Origin: Bacteroidales bacterium
GTDB taxonomy: Bacteria; Bacteroidota; Bacteroidia; Bacteroidales; Lentimicrobiaceae
Direction: 5' to 3'
Assembly (NCBI GenBank): GCA_016709025.1
Contig: JADJEQ010000004.1
Location: forward strand, 310,001-374,000
DNA: 64,000 nucleotides
The position numbers and the translations under genes were made by a program. Below, in pieces: positions 48,501-56,377 of this stretch (positions are counted from its first letter, which is position 1; each line of letters opens with the position of its first letter). A model generated the notes under the pieces. It ran no database searches, was not told where the DNA came from, and saw nothing but the letters and a program-made list of their open reading frames with translations.

Positions 48501-48651
48501 TGACAATGGAACTGGTATTGGTGAAAAGCCGGGCAGACCCGACAGCAATGGCCTCAGGAATATGTTCAACCGCATGGAAAACATAGGTGGAACCATTGAA
48601 TGGTTGAAGCTGGGTAAAGGTACAACCGTCAGATTTTGCCTTATCCTGTAA
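45535..48651 (+). CDS. Two-component sensor histidine kinase with periplasmic beta-propeller
   Basis: About 1038 residues. A signal anchor lies near residues 18-42. Residues ~45-700 form a large sensor of Reg_prop propeller repeats (DKTGFIWFGTADGLCRFDG, DRNDNLWIGTDGGGVARLD, DSEGNLWLSTNKGLSYLNR), then a Y_Y_Y domain (LPPGDYTLRLKVSN) and a transmembrane helix near 801-821. The cytoplasmic end is a HisKA_3 kinase (SADMHDEIGSGI, phosphorylated His about residue 851) and HATPase (EALNNALKHSGA, DNGTGIGE, GLRNMFNRMENIGG). It lacks the fused response-regulator and AraC parts of hybrid systems; the next gene supplies the regulator. The start is uncertain: no ATG is in frame, so a TTG at 45535 is used. 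Confidence 0.92.
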   Translation: MRNPIPKITDQLYYYYLCLLPALFKRFYLTTFLLFSFFYSSSQPVIPRFENLGVNSGLPHSSVYSILQDKTGFIWFGTADGLCRFDGNKLATYRYKNKHDHVKVSNFVRGKLLEDKTGNIWYSNESGLYKWDAMKETVVRVKIFDIKIFRNAEFQCVYLDESDCIWIFNITHGILQFNINDGSIKHYPLAAHRGHSGFALNFINYDSEGNIWFRSGSDQDPYVVFDKKSMKYCLQHDNKQPHAFFFEKNLKILAYDDKLIYSYTQGNRSDTILKLINGKKTAFYSFNGLRDNYGRLWMTARGKGLIYYDEKEKHFHEFHHDNSKSKSLPFDLTTCLFIDRNDNLWIGTDGGGVARLDLKQPRFNIFPIADGDYPLLNDYFTKCFYEDEKGRIWFGSQSNGLSIYDPDSYVLNNFRYEPGNSNSIPGNIVGSILNDSEGNFWIGSSGGISLFNEKNKSFKTIPIENLPKLFPLVNNFVNKLLQSENGDILAATSLGIIKIRKDKYGNYRGNFYKNNRHLISQTTDIEEVPGNKLFATLRTLGLYQFEQVEGEFRYVRTYLQDFDLLSLQEDEKVKDILWIGSTKGLIRFNTATHAYRLWNEKNGLADNHVYGSLQDSEGNLWLSTNKGLSYLNRKKNRFENYTFQDGLQSNEFNSQSFYKSRSGTFYFGGVKGFNWFKPGYTGREDKKPVAAITGIEINGIAFHKDSGYYSNSTLTVDYDRNDFSFLFAALDYTRPEANKFRYMLQGWDAGWIFTDVGSARYANLPPGDYTLRLKVSNTIGTLSSEETLSIRIQSPFWERRWFIAIIILFSLATIIFTTERLAQMKTKRKLRLLEKKIAVDAERNRISADMHDEIGSGITHIALLSELIQTQHKDGKELRKDIATIATSARSLVQSMSEIIWALNPQNDTLENLLAYSREQSQKYFEPFDVRFDILFPDLVPDIRLSNEQRRNLYLVLREALNNALKHSGATTIALKLEINETTLCFSVTDNGTGIGEKPGRPDSNGLRNMFNRMENIGGTIEWLKLGKGTTVRFCLIL

Positions 48652-48696
48652 AATGGAGTACTACTTATTTAACACTTTTACGATTCCTGTATGCAT

Positions 48697-48704
48697 TATC
48701 TTTG
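48697..48704 (+). promoter_or_regulatory. Putative -7 box immediately before the response regulator
   Basis: TATCTTTG matches TAnnTTTG and ends six bases before ATG 48711. If used, the transcript would be nearly leaderless. This would allow regulator expression independent of the kinase gene. Confidence 0.35.
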
Positions 48705-48710
48705 TCAAAT

Positions 48711-49343
48711 ATGACACCAATTGTAATCATAGAAGACGATGAGAAGATCAGAAACTACCTGGCTGCACTGATTGCGGGATCAGGAGAGTTTGATCTTCAG
48801 GCTACTTTCGCTACAGCGGAAGAGGCAACACTCTATTTTGAAAATAACATGGGTGATGAAGTTGAGTTGGTGTTGACCGATATTCAATTGCCCGGTAAAT
48901 CCGGCATCGATTTTATTGCCTGGCTTAAACCCATAAGGCCTTACATACAATTCATGATTTTAAGTGCATACGATGATGCCGACAGGATTTTTAAAGCATT
49001 GAAGGCCGGTGCCACCGGTTATATCCTGAAAAGCACCGAAGCAGCCAGGCTGATTGAAGCTCTCCACGATCTCCGCAAAGGAGGCAGCCCTATGAGCAAT
49101 GAAGTTGCACGAAAGGTCGTAAATGCCTTTCAACAGGACATTGATTACAAAGATGCCAAAGATCAACTTTCGGGTCGTGAAAAGGAAGTGCTGCAACAAC
49201 TCGCCAAAGGATTCAGCTACAAAGACATCGCAGAGAGGTTGTTTATATCCGTGGAAACCGTAAGGACCCACATCCGGAATATCTACGAAAAACTACAAGC
49301 CGGCAGTCGCATTGATGCGTTGCGCAAAGCGGGACTGCTGTAA
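48711..49343 (+). CDS. NarL/LuxR-family response regulator
   Basis: 210 residues from ATG 48711; the longer frame from 48636 overlaps the kinase end and adds residues foreign to the family. The receiver domain starts MTPIVIIEDDEKIRNYL (acidic pair at 9-10), the phospho-acceptor Asp is in LVLTDIQLPGKSG, and the conserved Lys is in TGYILKST. The C-terminal LuxR helix-turn-helix reads LSGREKEVLQQLAKGFSYKD, then ERLFISVETVRTHIRNIYEKL. With the HisKA_3 kinase just upstream it forms a complete two-component pair. Its targets are unknown. Confidence 0.94.
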   Translation: MTPIVIIEDDEKIRNYLAALIAGSGEFDLQATFATAEEATLYFENNMGDEVELVLTDIQLPGKSGIDFIAWLKPIRPYIQFMILSAYDDADRIFKALKAGATGYILKSTEAARLIEALHDLRKGGSPMSNEVARKVVNAFQQDIDYKDAKDQLSGREKEVLQQLAKGFSYKDIAERLFISVETVRTHIRNIYEKLQAGSRIDALRKAGLL

Positions 49344-49473
49344 GAACTCCAAATCATTTGTACACGAAACAAAGCATAGTGACATGACTTGTCTGTCCCT
49401 GTTGTTTGTGTGACATGTGCCCGCTGTGGATGGTCCTAATGGCTGTTTGACGGATCCCTGTCGTGGTTAATCC

Positions 49474-49507
49474 ATGGCAGGGACATGACATGTTGCGTCC
49501 CTGCTGT
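49474..49507. repeat. Degenerate family A palindrome after the response regulator gene
   Basis: GGCAGGGACATGACATGTTGCGTCCCTGCT pairs about the centre 49490/49491 with a few mismatches and wobble pairs. An even more eroded copy lies at about 49374-49406 (AGTGACATGACTTGTCTGTCC). The remainder of the 49344-49722 gap is ordinary AT-rich sequence. Confidence 0.7.
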
Positions 49508-49722
49508 ATTTATGGTGTACAACCATCCCTTTGAAATATCCTTTACCAATCTTATCAGTCAAAACCTCTCGATTAACTATCCTTCTATTACTACTTTTTT
49601 CACACTTCCACAGTGAATTTGTAACTATACATTTGTTTCTCAATGCATTTGTACCAGGTGAGCCTATTCAGTAAACTGAAAATGACGTAAAATAAATTCA
49701 ATTGTACTTAAAAAACAGAACC

Positions 49723-50181
49723 ATGAAAAAAATGCTTCTCTCCCTGATTGCCACCGGTATACTTTATTCCTGCAACAAGCCGTCAATTGAACCAAAAGTT
49801 ATCATTGCGCCAATTGACTCTTTGGTTGCAAACTGGGCAAATGGCTGGAATAACCAGGACTGTGCCGGGGTCAGAAATCTTTTTGATGACAATGCACTGC
49901 TCACGGATGATCAATTGATAGCAAGCGGAATTGAAGAAATAGCTATCAAAATGATAAGCCCGAATATTCGGTTGGTCCGCAATTTTACATCCGTAAAACT
50001 ACAGGAGTGGACAACCGTTGACAGGGCCGGCTACACCGGAACTTATGAAATTGAGATTGTGGTCAATGAGGAAGTTGTTGCAAAGCCAAAAGGGGTGTTT
50101 ACCGTGAATTGGAGAAAAACCGGAACCGGAGAATGGAAAATAGCTACGGCCGTAATTTATTCTTATGCTGAGAAAAAATAA
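49723..50181 (+). CDS. Lipoprotein with SnoaL/DUF4440-like (NTF2-fold) domain
   Basis: 152 residues from ATG 49723, which directly begins a lipoprotein signal (KKMLLSLIATGILYSC, Cys17); the frame could be extended seven residues from 49702, but the signal would be worse. SLVANWANGWNNQDCAGVRNLFDDNALLTDD followed by GVFTVNWRKTGTGEWKIATAV is the pattern of DUF4440/SnoaL-like NTF2 folds, which bind small molecules. The substrate is unknown. Probably anchored to the inner or outer membrane. Confidence 0.75.
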   Translation: MKKMLLSLIATGILYSCNKPSIEPKVIIAPIDSLVANWANGWNNQDCAGVRNLFDDNALLTDDQLIASGIEEIAIKMISPNIRLVRNFTSVKLQEWTTVDRAGYTGTYEIEIVVNEEVVAKPKGVFTVNWRKTGTGEWKIATAVIYSYAEKK

Positions 50182-50242
50182 AGTCAAGATATTCTTTATA
50201 AATCAAAACAAAAACCAAACTAAATCTAAAACCAAAACAATC

Positions 50243-50788
50243 ATGAAACATTTGAATCCTACAGGAAAATCAGCCATTAGAACTTTTGTTGTACTCGGTC
50301 TGGCTGTATCAGGTCTATTTGCATTTAGTTCATGCGGATCCATTGCCGGAGCTTTTACCAAAGGAAAACGCCCGTCGTATATTGTAAACTCTCCAAAAGA
50401 TGTTACAATCACCAAAGACGGAAAAGAACTCGATGTAGCCCTGGAATTATTTGCTGTTACCGAAGGTTACGGTCAAAGTCTGAACTTTTACACCTCGGCA
50501 ATCAAACTGCCATATAAGAAAGCAACAACACTTCAAATTACTTCCGGAGACAGAACCGGTACTGTGGACCTGAAACCCAAAGGCACCCGGGCCATTTTCT
50601 GGGGCAACCTTATTTTTGCACCCATCGTGGGACATATTATCGACGGCGTAACTAAAAACAATAAATCATTGCAGCCGCGGTACATTGATGTGGAAAGTGT
50701 GTTAAACCACGTACCGTTAGAAGACTGGCCACGTCAGAAGAAGCTGAAACGCATTGAGAAGAAAAAAATCAAGAAAGCATATATGTAG
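50243..50788 (+). CDS. Lipoprotein of unknown function with basic C-terminus
   Basis: 181 residues from ATG 50243. A lipoprotein signal (LAVSGLFAFSSC) is present. A PEGA-like short beta domain (PSYIVNSPKDVTITKDGKEL ... TLQITSGDRTGTVDLKPKG) is followed by a hydrophobic segment (AIFWGNLIFAPIVGHIIDGV) and a strongly basic tail (RQKKLKRIEKKKIKKAYM). I do not recognise a family. The frame upstream of 50243 is rejected as it adds a lysine-rich stretch before the signal. A stem-loop follows the stop. Confidence 0.7.
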   Translation: MKHLNPTGKSAIRTFVVLGLAVSGLFAFSSCGSIAGAFTKGKRPSYIVNSPKDVTITKDGKELDVALELFAVTEGYGQSLNFYTSAIKLPYKKATTLQITSGDRTGTVDLKPKGTRAIFWGNLIFAPIVGHIIDGVTKNNKSLQPRYIDVESVLNHVPLEDWPRQKKLKRIEKKKIKKAYM

Positions 50789-50802
50789 AAAATACGTCAT
50801 GT

Positions 50803-50836
50803 TTTCCAGGGTGACGAAAAATCGTGACCCTGGAAA
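50803..50836 (+). terminator. Stem-loop in the 3' region of the 50243 gene
   Basis: TTTCCAGGGT (50803-50812) pairs with ACCCTGGAAA (50827-50836); the inner bases pair further except for one mismatch. There is no T-tract, so it may be a processing or stability element rather than a classical terminator. Confidence 0.55.
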
Positions 50837-50886
50837 TACTTTAACCTGAATTCAACTGTAAATTCATTTATTTAATACTTCAACAC

Positions 50887-51783
50887 ATGAAACAATTATA
50901 TACTTTTTTTGCGTCACTTTTCCTGATCTCAAACCTGGCTGCACAGCCAGTCCTCAACAGTGAAGACTTACACACCGGCTATAGTTTTAACCAGTATTCG
51001 CTCAGCAATGTAAACACGGCCGACCTGATGCCTTCCGGTGCAAATATAACCTGGGATTTAAGTACCACAACGGCAACCCTCATAGGAACTACCGAGTTTC
51101 TCGAAATGTCAGAAACACCGTTTGCCGCTGAGTATCCTGAAGCAAATTTTGCCATGAAGTTTACCCCGACCGGATTCCCCTCCGATTACAGCCTGTTTAA
51201 CCATACAGCGACGATTTTTGAAGAGGTTGCCAACAATGTAGGCACTGACAATCCTGTTTCCTTCCTGAATTACAGGACTACGCTGGTATTTCCGTTCACT
51301 TTCAACCTGACAAATACTGACATGTACCAAAAAGAAAACCAGGAAGTAAAAATAGTTACAAGCACCTATGATTCTTATGGGACATTTATTGCAAATGATA
51401 CTGTAACCAACAATGTTGTAAGGATATTTACGGATGACGATACCAATATTGCACCCGTCTGGTGGAGTTCATCACCATTGGTGCCGTTATTCCGGGCAAA
51501 CAGTGAAGGCTTTGTTTTGTGGCAGATCACATCAACAACTACCGGGATAAAAGAAGCTTATAACAACCTGTTATTTGACATGTATCCCAATCCTGCGACA
51601 AGCGAACTCCATATCCTGAATAAGGAGAAGATTTCCCGGATGGAAGTTTATAATGCAGCGGGTCAGTTTCAATTTTCAACCAACCGGTCAATCATTGATA
51701 TTTCTATACTTGAAAAGGGAGTTTATTTCTTGAAAGCATGGTCTGGAATAGGCAGTGTTTCACAAAAGTTTATCAAAGAATAA
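50887..51783 (+). CDS. Secreted protein with C-terminal T9SS sorting domain
   Basis: 298 residues. A signal peptide (to about 19, NLAAQ) is followed by a beta-rich region without known motifs (GYSFNQYSLSNVNTADLMPSG ...). The last ~75 residues, MYPNPATSELHILNKEKISRMEVYNAAGQ ... GVYFLKAWSG ... KFIKE, are a type A T9SS sorting domain, so the protein should be exported through the outer membrane and held on the surface. The function of the N-terminal part is unknown. Confidence 0.85.
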   Translation: MKQLYTFFASLFLISNLAAQPVLNSEDLHTGYSFNQYSLSNVNTADLMPSGANITWDLSTTTATLIGTTEFLEMSETPFAAEYPEANFAMKFTPTGFPSDYSLFNHTATIFEEVANNVGTDNPVSFLNYRTTLVFPFTFNLTNTDMYQKENQEVKIVTSTYDSYGTFIANDTVTNNVVRIFTDDDTNIAPVWWSSSPLVPLFRANSEGFVLWQITSTTTGIKEAYNNLLFDMYPNPATSELHILNKEKISRMEVYNAAGQFQFSTNRSIIDISILEKGVYFLKAWSGIGSVSQKFIKE

Positions 51784-51882
51784 GCATATAAGGCTAACAA
51801 AACTGTAGGGCCTCCTTCCTGGTTGAAAATGCATTTCGCAATTATTTCCAGTGGAGTGCCTGGCTATTTCCTGCTTTACGAT

Positions 51883-51914
51883 GCAGCGGGGACACGACAC
51901 GTTGGGTCCCTGCC
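51883..51914. repeat. Degenerate family A palindrome
   Basis: GCAGCGGGGACACGACACG followed by TTGGGTCCCTGCC matches the shared core with several mismatches. It lies between the T9SS cargo gene and the next gene. Confidence 0.6.
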
Positions 51915-51956
51915 GGATAAATTTGCAATCAAACACAAACATATAAGCCTCATACC

Positions 51957-52922
51957 ATGAGAATTACACTGCCGTTCACGCTATTTCTCCTTGTTAATTT
52001 TTCAGGTGTTGTTGCTGAAGCGCAGCCTGACTATACATCCACCAGCTACACCCATGAACTGTCGCCTTTTAAAGTCAGCCTGACCGTAGTAGGAATGGAG
52101 GATATTCTGACCCCGGTAACAGCAGGCTTATTATTTGAAGGGCAATTGAAAGATAAGATATTCTACAACGTCCAGTTCAGACAGGGATACATCAGAAATT
52201 TCATGATTCCCAAATCCGACCTGATTACAACCCAGAAGGAAAGCAAGGGAACCGTTTTCGAAGCCGGAATTGACCTGCCATTCAGTGATAGAATAAAACC
52301 AGGCAGGGTAAAGGTCACCACTTCGCTCGATTTCAGTTACGATCGCAATAACCTGCTTGAGAAATACTTTAAAGCGGATTGTGATGTAAGGAAATATTGG
52401 GCGTTTAACGGCGGCATCATGTATTACAATCGTCCGGAATATATCAACAGCGACTCCGCGTTATATATTATCTCAGGCAACGAAAACATTAAAGCCCCAA
52501 AGGACCAGTTTACGCATTTTAACCAGAGCACCCTCGGATTTTATGCCGGCATCGCAAAACGAAAAATAAAGAAAGCACTTGTAAAGAACGGAGATGTAAA
52601 CTACGGGGTATATTATTCCACAAAATTCTATGCGCAGGTATTTATTGGTAACACCTCCATCGGGGACATCGTATATAACAATCAGCCATATAAAATCGAC
52701 AATGCCGTGCAAATGCCCTTGGGTTACCGCATCGGCTGGCAGTGGGACCAGAATGGCGTTGTCACAGGTTTTGAATTTGGGAAAATGCCTGGAGTAAAAC
52801 TGGAAACCCCGGTGGAACAGAGTCAGCTTTCAAAAATATTTGTTCAGAACCCCTTTTTGAATTATGCGCGGCTTACGATTCATTTTACCCTTTTCAACGG
52901 GGATAAGCGGTATGGCATGTAG
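51957..52922 (+). CDS. Secreted protein, probable outer-membrane beta-barrel
   Basis: 321 residues with a signal peptide (to about 22, VVAEAQ). The rest alternates hydrophobic and polar residues in short strands (FKVSLTVVGMEDILTPVTAGLLFEG, YARLTIHFTLFNG near the end), as in outer-membrane barrels, but it does not end in an aromatic residue. No family is recognised. An octamer array begins directly after its TAG stop. Confidence 0.65.
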   Translation: MRITLPFTLFLLVNFSGVVAEAQPDYTSTSYTHELSPFKVSLTVVGMEDILTPVTAGLLFEGQLKDKIFYNVQFRQGYIRNFMIPKSDLITTQKESKGTVFEAGIDLPFSDRIKPGRVKVTTSLDFSYDRNNLLEKYFKADCDVRKYWAFNGGIMYYNRPEYINSDSALYIISGNENIKAPKDQFTHFNQSTLGFYAGIAKRKIKKALVKNGDVNYGVYYSTKFYAQVFIGNTSIGDIVYNNQPYKIDNAVQMPLGYRIGWQWDQNGVVTGFEFGKMPGVKLETPVEQSQLSKIFVQNPFLNYARLTIHFTLFNGDKRYGM

Positions 52923-52960
52923 AAATGATGGAAGAATGGAATGATGGAATGATGGATTAT
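52923..52960. repeat. Octamer array AATGATGG starting at a stop codon
   Basis: AAATGATGGAAGAATGG followed by AATGATGGAATGATGG starts at the base after TAG of the 51957 gene. It is the same octamer type as at 45263. Confidence 0.8.
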
Positions 52961-53066
52961 TGACCTACCAGGTTATAGTGGCCTGTGGGCGGTAAACCAG
53001 GCAGGTCTTACAAACTCCAAATGGAATATTGGAAATTGGAAGCTGGAAGCTTGAATTAATGGTATG

Positions 53067-53122
53067 TCATAAAATAAGATGTAGGGACACGACATGTCGT
53101 GTCCCTACATCTTATTTTATGA
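53067..53122. repeat. 56-bp perfect palindrome (family A) between convergent genes
   Basis: Fully complementary about the centre 53094/53095. It shares the core GGACACGACATGTCGTGTCC with the clpP copy, but the outer arms (TCATAAAATAAGATG) are different and equally perfect. It lies 18 bases from the stop codon of the minus-strand gene at 53141, almost the same distance as the clpP copy from its gene. Confidence 0.92.
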
Positions 53123-53140
53123 ACCAAATTTAAACCATAT

Positions 53141-55699
53141 TTACTCAGGCACAGGCCCTTCAAAAGTTCCTGTTACATTGGCCATTGTTGCTTCGCAGGG
53201 GCCAAGGGAGGCTTTGAACAGATTACCTGCTCTGGCGTTAAATCCCTCCGTTAATAAAATGAAATTCCCGGCTTTATAACTAACATCAGTCCCAATACCA
53301 CCGGTAATAATTCGTGATGAACTTACGGAAGTATTGGCTTCATAAAACTGGAAACCAGTGTAATTAGGATTGCCGGGATCATTTGCCTGAGTCAGAAGAT
53401 AAGAAGAAGGGCAAACTGTGTAAAGATCCGATGACCAAAGCCCCCTTCCGTAGGTTGCAGCTCTTATCAGACCCGAGGTTTCATTGATTTCAAGGTCGAA
53501 AACAGGGACTGTCGGTAATCCGTTCATAAAGGGAATCCAGTCTCCGATCGAATTGTTCCGGTAATAGATACCAATATCAGTACCAATGTATAAGGCATCG
53601 TCGGGCGAGCCGTCGGTATCCTGATAAGCAATACAATTCACAATCACATTGGGAAGGGTTCCCGAAATATTGGTCCAGGTATCCCCGCCATTTGTCGATC
53701 GGTAAACTTTCTGTCCGGCATTGTATTGACCCACCGTTACAAAAACATCCAATGAGTTATCGGGATTAACTTCTATAAAAGTAATTCCGATGCCCGGCAA
53801 CCCGGCACTGATACTGGTCCATGTTCCGGCAGCGTCATCCGACCTCCAGATCGAAGTGCCATTGGATGTATAAATCCGGCTGGTGTTACTTGTCCCAATA
53901 GCCATGGCACCTCTGCCATCAACACCAGTATTCGTCCACGAAGTACCTCCGTTTGTACTTTTATACACATCGGAATAACCACCATAAATAGTGTTAGCAT
54001 TTGAAGGGCTCATCAGGTATGGAGTAACCCAGCTACCCGTTGATCCCGGAGGTTGAATTCCATTGTAGGTAGCACCTCCATCAGTGGATTTGACTAAAAT
54101 TCCGTTTTGCCTTGAATAATAAAGAATGTTTGCATTGGAATGGTCAATCATGCAGTCCATGCCATCGGCACCCTGAATATGCTGCATACTGGCACCTCCT
54201 GTCCACTTATTGGAACCGTTATCCTGCGTCCCTCCAATAAGAAGGTTCGAAATCGACGGTGTACCTGCAATCCGGTACCACTGAGTATTGGCGATACCTG
54301 AGGTCAGATCAACCCAGGAAGTCCCAAAGTTTGTTGACCTGAAAACACCACCATCGCTGCAACAATAAAGGTAATCGTTCAACGGATTGATGGCCAGGTC
54401 GTGGATATCGGCATGGGTATAGCCGATTGTATTCCCACGGGTATCCCACCATGAAGAAATTGTCCAGGTTGTTCCCCAGTTTGATGAGGTCCAGGTGTTG
54501 ATCCCACCAACAATTACATCGGAGCTGTTGGTCCGCGATACCGCCATAGCCAGATCGTAGGTGGTCTGGTGGGAGTCATCGTTCCCTGTTGAAGAATATC
54601 CGAGAAGGTTCGGTGTTGTTGACCTAGTAGAAAAACTTCCGCCACTGTTTGTGGATAGGTAAAAACCTTTAAATGATCCTACTGCTGTGGGAGGCCCGCC
54701 AAATAAATAAACATAATTCGCGTTTGCCGGGGAAACAGAAATGGCAATCCTTGTGCATCCACTTGGCATCCCGGTGGTTATCGACGTCCAGTTCTCCCCG
54801 GTGTCTGTTGACCGGTAAAACGTTGAAGTCCCTGATACATAAATGTAGTCCGGATCTCCGGGTTTGAATTCTATGTCCCTGTAGCTTCCGGCCAATACCT
54901 GGGTCCAGGTCGTTCCGCTGTTGGTGGTTTTATATATGCCATCGTTCGTTACAGCAAACAGCATACTTGTAATTGTCGGGTGCATAACAAGCTTATAACC
55001 CCGCACTGCATCGTTCACAGTCCACGTCAAACCGGTGCTGTTCCAGGTTACACCGCCGTTGGTGGTTTTCAATACACCAATGGATTGTGTATCGTTTCCA
55101 TCTCCGTCACCGGTGAGAATGTACATGATGTTGGTATTGTTATAGTTAACAGCTATACCTGAAACACCTATCCGTGGCATTCCGTCGGTGAGAGGTGTCC
55201 AGGAGGTTCCACCGTTGTTGGTTCTCCAGAGGCCACCGGCAGGCATGCCTACCCAGAAAATACTGGAATTGTCAGGATGAAATGCGATGACATTGATTCT
55301 GCCAATACCCGGATTCCAGCCGGAAACATTGGTATAATCGGTTGGCCCTATCGAAGCCCAGTATCCATTGGTTACATTAGGCGCCATGATCCCACCGGGA
55401 CTATATTGCTGTTTATGCTCCAGGTATGACTCCCATGTTTTGGCAGTTACATTAATGACTTTCCCATCTTTGGAAAGCCTGTGTTGGTGAATGTATTCCC
55501 ACCGTTTCCATTGTTTGTAACCCGACCCCTGGCCTTTATCCTTATCTGCAAAATACAACTCGGCATTTTGTTGAATTGTGGCAAAATCATCTGTGCCCGG
55601 GTTCAACCACAGATCGGAAGGGGAGCTCTGCTGTCCGTAAAGACTTATAGTCACGAACATCAACAGAAGTATCATTATAAAATGAGTATTATTTTTCAT
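53141..55699 (-). CDS. Sortilin/BNR-repeat secreted protein with C-terminal T9SS-type domain
   Basis: About 852 residues from ATG 55699 (MKNNTHFIMILLLMF), which gives a proper signal peptide; the frame from 55771 adds 24 unlikely residues. Many BNR/Asp-box repeats of the sortilin (VPS10) type form a propeller: WRTNNGGTSWTPLTDGMP, IYKTTNSGTTWTQVL, YRSTDTGENWTSI, VFRSTNFGTSWVDL. The last ~75 residues (GFQFYEANTSVSSSRIITGG ... EGFNARAGNLFKASLGPC) look like the 3-coathanger-stack C-terminal domain seen on Bacteroidota secreted proteins. Such propellers bind glycans or proteins, but no catalytic residue can be assigned. A palindrome lies 18 bases after the stop. Confidence 0.85.
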   Translation of the reverse strand: MKNNTHFIMILLLMFVTISLYGQQSSPSDLWLNPGTDDFATIQQNAELYFADKDKGQGSGYKQWKRWEYIHQHRLSKDGKVINVTAKTWESYLEHKQQYSPGGIMAPNVTNGYWASIGPTDYTNVSGWNPGIGRINVIAFHPDNSSIFWVGMPAGGLWRTNNGGTSWTPLTDGMPRIGVSGIAVNYNNTNIMYILTGDGDGNDTQSIGVLKTTNGGVTWNSTGLTWTVNDAVRGYKLVMHPTITSMLFAVTNDGIYKTTNSGTTWTQVLAGSYRDIEFKPGDPDYIYVSGTSTFYRSTDTGENWTSITTGMPSGCTRIAISVSPANANYVYLFGGPPTAVGSFKGFYLSTNSGGSFSTRSTTPNLLGYSSTGNDDSHQTTYDLAMAVSRTNSSDVIVGGINTWTSSNWGTTWTISSWWDTRGNTIGYTHADIHDLAINPLNDYLYCCSDGGVFRSTNFGTSWVDLTSGIANTQWYRIAGTPSISNLLIGGTQDNGSNKWTGGASMQHIQGADGMDCMIDHSNANILYYSRQNGILVKSTDGGATYNGIQPPGSTGSWVTPYLMSPSNANTIYGGYSDVYKSTNGGTSWTNTGVDGRGAMAIGTSNTSRIYTSNGTSIWRSDDAAGTWTSISAGLPGIGITFIEVNPDNSLDVFVTVGQYNAGQKVYRSTNGGDTWTNISGTLPNVIVNCIAYQDTDGSPDDALYIGTDIGIYYRNNSIGDWIPFMNGLPTVPVFDLEINETSGLIRAATYGRGLWSSDLYTVCPSSYLLTQANDPGNPNYTGFQFYEANTSVSSSRIITGGIGTDVSYKAGNFILLTEGFNARAGNLFKASLGPCEATMANVTGTFEGPVPE

Positions 55700-55767
55700 A
55701 AGCTTCCGTTTTTTAAGATAGTTACCAGGAAACTGTAGTTCCGGCAAAACTGAAATCATTAGAAAAT

Positions 55768-56346
55768 TCATCGCGCCGGCTGTTTTTCGCGTGGCTGGTC
55801 ATCCGGACCTTTTATTTCACGATAATTGATGATCTTACCCTGAGGAGCTGGAATTTCCTGCGATGAAGGGCCGTTTATTTCACGGTAGTTGAAAATCGAA
55901 CCTTCTGTTTTAACTTTTGCCTGGCCGGTATTGGCATCAATATCAGCACTTGTATTGCCTGGTTGTGATAAGTTAACTTCAGGTGTTTTTTCAACGATTA
56001 TGCTATGTTCTGTTCCAGCATTCAACTTTGGATCGGTTTCCGGGGTTGTCGGCCTGGATGGAGATGGAATATTATCTTTTGATGACATTCCTTCATCCAA
56101 TGGTTTCGCGTCGAAGTCAGGGGTAGTTGGTTTCTCGGGATTGCTGGTCTTTTCGGCTAACAATGCCTCTTCTTTATTGGCATAAAGCTTTGTGTCATAA
56201 TCAACAGCAGCAGCACCCGGGTTCATTGAAATAATTTTAGCTTCACCTGAATCAGCAGTGGGCTGAACAACCTTTTCCTGTGCCCGGGCCGTCATCAATC
56301 CGCAGAAGACCAATCCCAAACCTGTTATAATAGCTTTCTTTTTCAT
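55768..56346 (-). CDS. Small secreted protein with NYREIxGP repeats
   Basis: 192 residues with a signal peptide (to about 23, MTARA). The mature part is acidic, proline- and threonine-rich, and probably unfolded. Repeated words include NPEKPTTPDFDAKP and SRPTTPETDPKLN, and a C-terminal duplicate SIFNYREINGPSSQEIPAPQ / KIINYREIKGPDDQPREKQ. No family is recognised. It lies between two secreted-protein genes in the same direction (68 bases before the sortilin-like gene, 31 bases after the 56378-57775 gene), so it may be part of one surface-protein operon. Confidence 0.7.
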   Translation of the reverse strand: MKKKAIITGLGLVFCGLMTARAQEKVVQPTADSGEAKIISMNPGAAAVDYDTKLYANKEEALLAEKTSNPEKPTTPDFDAKPLDEGMSSKDNIPSPSRPTTPETDPKLNAGTEHSIIVEKTPEVNLSQPGNTSADIDANTGQAKVKTEGSIFNYREINGPSSQEIPAPQGKIINYREIKGPDDQPREKQPAR

Positions 56347-56377
56347 CTTTTTGGCTTGTTAAGTATGATGAGCGGAG

